This document shows, piece after piece, positions 53,407-54,858 of a stretch of 54,858 nucleotides of DNA; position 1 is the stretch's first letter, and each line of letters starts with the position of its first letter. A program made the translations under genes and the position numbers. The notes beneath the pieces are model-generated. The model saw only the letters and a program-made list of their open reading frames with translations, ran no database searches and was not told the DNA's origin. This DNA comes from CAZOKZ01 sp964580585 (GTDB taxonomy: Bacteria > Sumerlaeota > Sumerlaeia > SLMS01 > JAHLLQ01): assembly GCA_964580585.1 (NCBI GenBank), contig CAZOKZ010000028.1, forward strand, positions 1 through 54,858, in the 5' to 3' direction.

Positions 53407-54789
53407 ATGTCCGACCCCGCCCTTTCGACCACATTCCTCTCGCGAGGTTCGATCAACTACGAACGCGATTACGCTCGCTGGCTCGTTCGCATCGAGTCGC
53501 GTGCCATCCTGCCCATGAAAGTTGGCATGCTCATCCTGACCATGCTTTTCTGGATTTGGATGCGCGACTGGCAACCGCCCTCCATGGGCGCGTTTTCCAT
53601 CTTCGTCATCTACGGCATTTTCACCGTCGCCCAAGCGGGGCTTTTCTGGCTCGACCGTGTTTCCACGTTCCAGGTCCGGCCCCTCGTTTATATTTCCTAC
53701 CTGACCGATCTGTTCTTCATCACGGCGCTCATCTGGATCGACCGACGCGAGCCGCCCCCCGTGTACATCTCCCCCGCCATCGGCAGCGATTTCCACATTC
53801 TCTACCTGCTCCTGATTCTGCGCGGTTTCGCGCTTTTCCGCACAACCGTCGAAAACCTCGTCGTCGCCATGCTCATCAGCCTGCTTTTCCTGGTGTCGCT
53901 TTTCTGGAACCACCGAGACGTAACGGAATCACTCCGAACCGCCATGGTAATTCGCCTCGGACTGGTTTGGGGGATTATGCTGCTGGCGTCGTTCATTATT
54001 AATATCGTCAGCAAACAGCAGGAGGAAGTCCTGCGTGTGCGGGAACGACTCGTACGCGCCGAAGGGCTCGCATCACTCGGCGAACTTGCCGCCGGAGTCG
54101 CCCACGAAATAAATAACCCGATCGGTATTATCAAAACCTACGCCGAGTACCTGAAGAAAGCCGTCCCACCAGACAATCCGCAATACGAGGACTTTGACAC
54201 GATCCAAAGCGAAGCCGAGCGATGCGAAACCATCGTGCGACGCATGTTGGATTTCGCGAACCCGAACATTCGTTCGATGGAAATCGTGGACGTGACGACG
54301 ATTTTGAACGAAGTTATCGATTTTGTGTTTCACAAAAAGAAAGACGCCGACATCGCCGTGACCTTCGACGTCGAAGGCAAATTGCCGTCGGTGCTTGCCG
54401 ACACGGTCCAGATCAAACAAGCGTTTCTGAACATCCTGGTTAATGCGCGGCAAATTCTCCTGAAACAAGACAAGCCCGGAAAAATGGAAATCAAGGTCCG
54501 GCAAATGCCCGGTCCGCGCGCGCCGATCCAGATTATTTTTCACGACAACGGTCCGGGCATTAAACCCGAAGACGCCGAGCACGCGTTCGAGCCGTTTTTC
54601 ACGCGCCGCGCCGGAGGCACCGGCCTAGGTCTCGCCATCACGCGCCGCATCATCGACGCCCACGATGGCACGATTGAAATCTGGCCCGCCGCCAACGGAG
54701 GCACCAGTTGCGTGATAACCCTCCCCATCGTCGAACACGGCTCGTTTGAATGGCACGCGAAGAGCGGGGAGTGGAATGTGCCGGGGTGA
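53407..54789 (+). CDS. Membrane sensor histidine kinase
   Basis: The 460-aa kinase has about five to six transmembrane helices (about 35-205), then a short linker helix and the HisKA domain with the phospho-acceptor H in LAAGVAHEINNPIGIIKTYAEYL near 235. The HATPase domain follows: N-box FLNILVNARQ near 345, G1 DNGPGI near 380 and G2 GTGLGLAI near 405. No receiver domain is fused, and no response regulator lies in the 69 bp that remain. The start at 53407 has AGGAAA upstream; the in-frame extension to 53314 is not favoured. The signal and target are unknown. Confidence 0.9.
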   Translation: MSDPALSTTFLSRGSINYERDYARWLVRIESRAILPMKVGMLILTMLFWIWMRDWQPPSMGAFSIFVIYGIFTVAQAGLFWLDRVSTFQVRPLVYISYLTDLFFITALIWIDRREPPPVYISPAIGSDFHILYLLLILRGFALFRTTVENLVVAMLISLLFLVSLFWNHRDVTESLRTAMVIRLGLVWGIMLLASFIINIVSKQQEEVLRVRERLVRAEGLASLGELAAGVAHEINNPIGIIKTYAEYLKKAVPPDNPQYEDFDTIQSEAERCETIVRRMLDFANPNIRSMEIVDVTTILNEVIDFVFHKKKDADIAVTFDVEGKLPSVLADTVQIKQAFLNILVNARQILLKQDKPGKMEIKVRQMPGPRAPIQIIFHDNGPGIKPEDAEHAFEPFFTRRAGGTGLGLAITRRIIDAHDGTIEIWPAANGGTSCVITLPIVEHGSFEWHAKSGEWNVPG

Positions 54790-54858
54790 GGAAAATCCGG
54801 TGACAGAAAATAGACGGGAATCGGTATCCTGTCACAAATGGCACTCGGGTTGGGGTGC

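Overview
The window looks like a chromosome segment from a Gram-negative, respiratory bacterium. Outer-membrane biology is indicated by a Lol-type lipoprotein-release permease, an RND efflux pair, several lipoboxes and an LpoB/YcfL-like set. Periplasmic respiration is indicated by multiheme cytochromes and Tat signals. Short palindromic intergenic repeats built on words such as GGCTAAGGAAT, and a 10-mer GGGGACGGAG recurring far above chance, resemble repeats I associate with Planctomycetes and neighbouring candidate phyla. The exact phylum is an inference I cannot settle by eye. No rRNA, tRNA or CRISPR array was seen.

Layout. 1-442 is a palindrome-rich repeat region. 443-1900 is a secreted putative zinc metalloprotease. 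1901-3375 holds an inverted repeat, a duplicated 5' end of ruvC flanking a small membrane-protein gene, and intact ruvC. 3452-13275 (minus strand) is the core of the window, a nitrate-to-ammonium locus. Read in the direction of transcription it is: tetraheme cytochrome c, NrfC-like Fe-S protein, NrfD-like quinol-oxidising membrane subunit, octaheme HAO-family cytochrome, an unrecognised 182-aa protein, NapD, NapA, a four-heme double NapB, and then a hybrid-cluster protein (Hcp). There is no NrfA and no NapC/NapGH. The set matches the 'reverse HURM' route (nitrate to nitrite by Nap, nitrite to hydroxylamine by HAO, hydroxylamine to ammonium by Hcp), with NrfCD plus a tetraheme cytochrome as the probable quinol-to-periplasm electron feed.

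13663-24886 (minus) is visibly more AT-rich: a LOG-like protein, a secreted M14 carboxypeptidase, an unknown exported protein, ferritin, a cysteine-less thioredoxin-fold protein, a sigma-54 activator, and a MarR-controlled RND pump with a clear palindromic operator. 24999-31428 carries Maf, a lipoprotein, an alpha/alpha-toroid protein, a cyclophilin with a His-rich tail, a precorrin-2 dehydrogenase-like protein and an AIM24-family protein. 31583-41882 carries an isopropylmalate-dehydrogenase-family enzyme, an FAH-family hydrolase, a 2Fe-2S ferredoxin, LolC/E, LysS, a TPR protein, the COG3014-like/LpoB/YcfL lipoprotein group and IspE.

42036-47389 contains a tandem pair of small membrane proteins, a DUF4380 protein, an AT-rich gene for a membrane-anchored pYEATS-domain protein (a predicted conflict/defence effector), isocitrate dehydrogenase, an ABM-domain protein and a DinB-fold protein. 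47617-53163 (minus) is FtsK followed by two polytopic membrane proteins. The window ends with a membrane histidine kinase whose response regulator is not in view.
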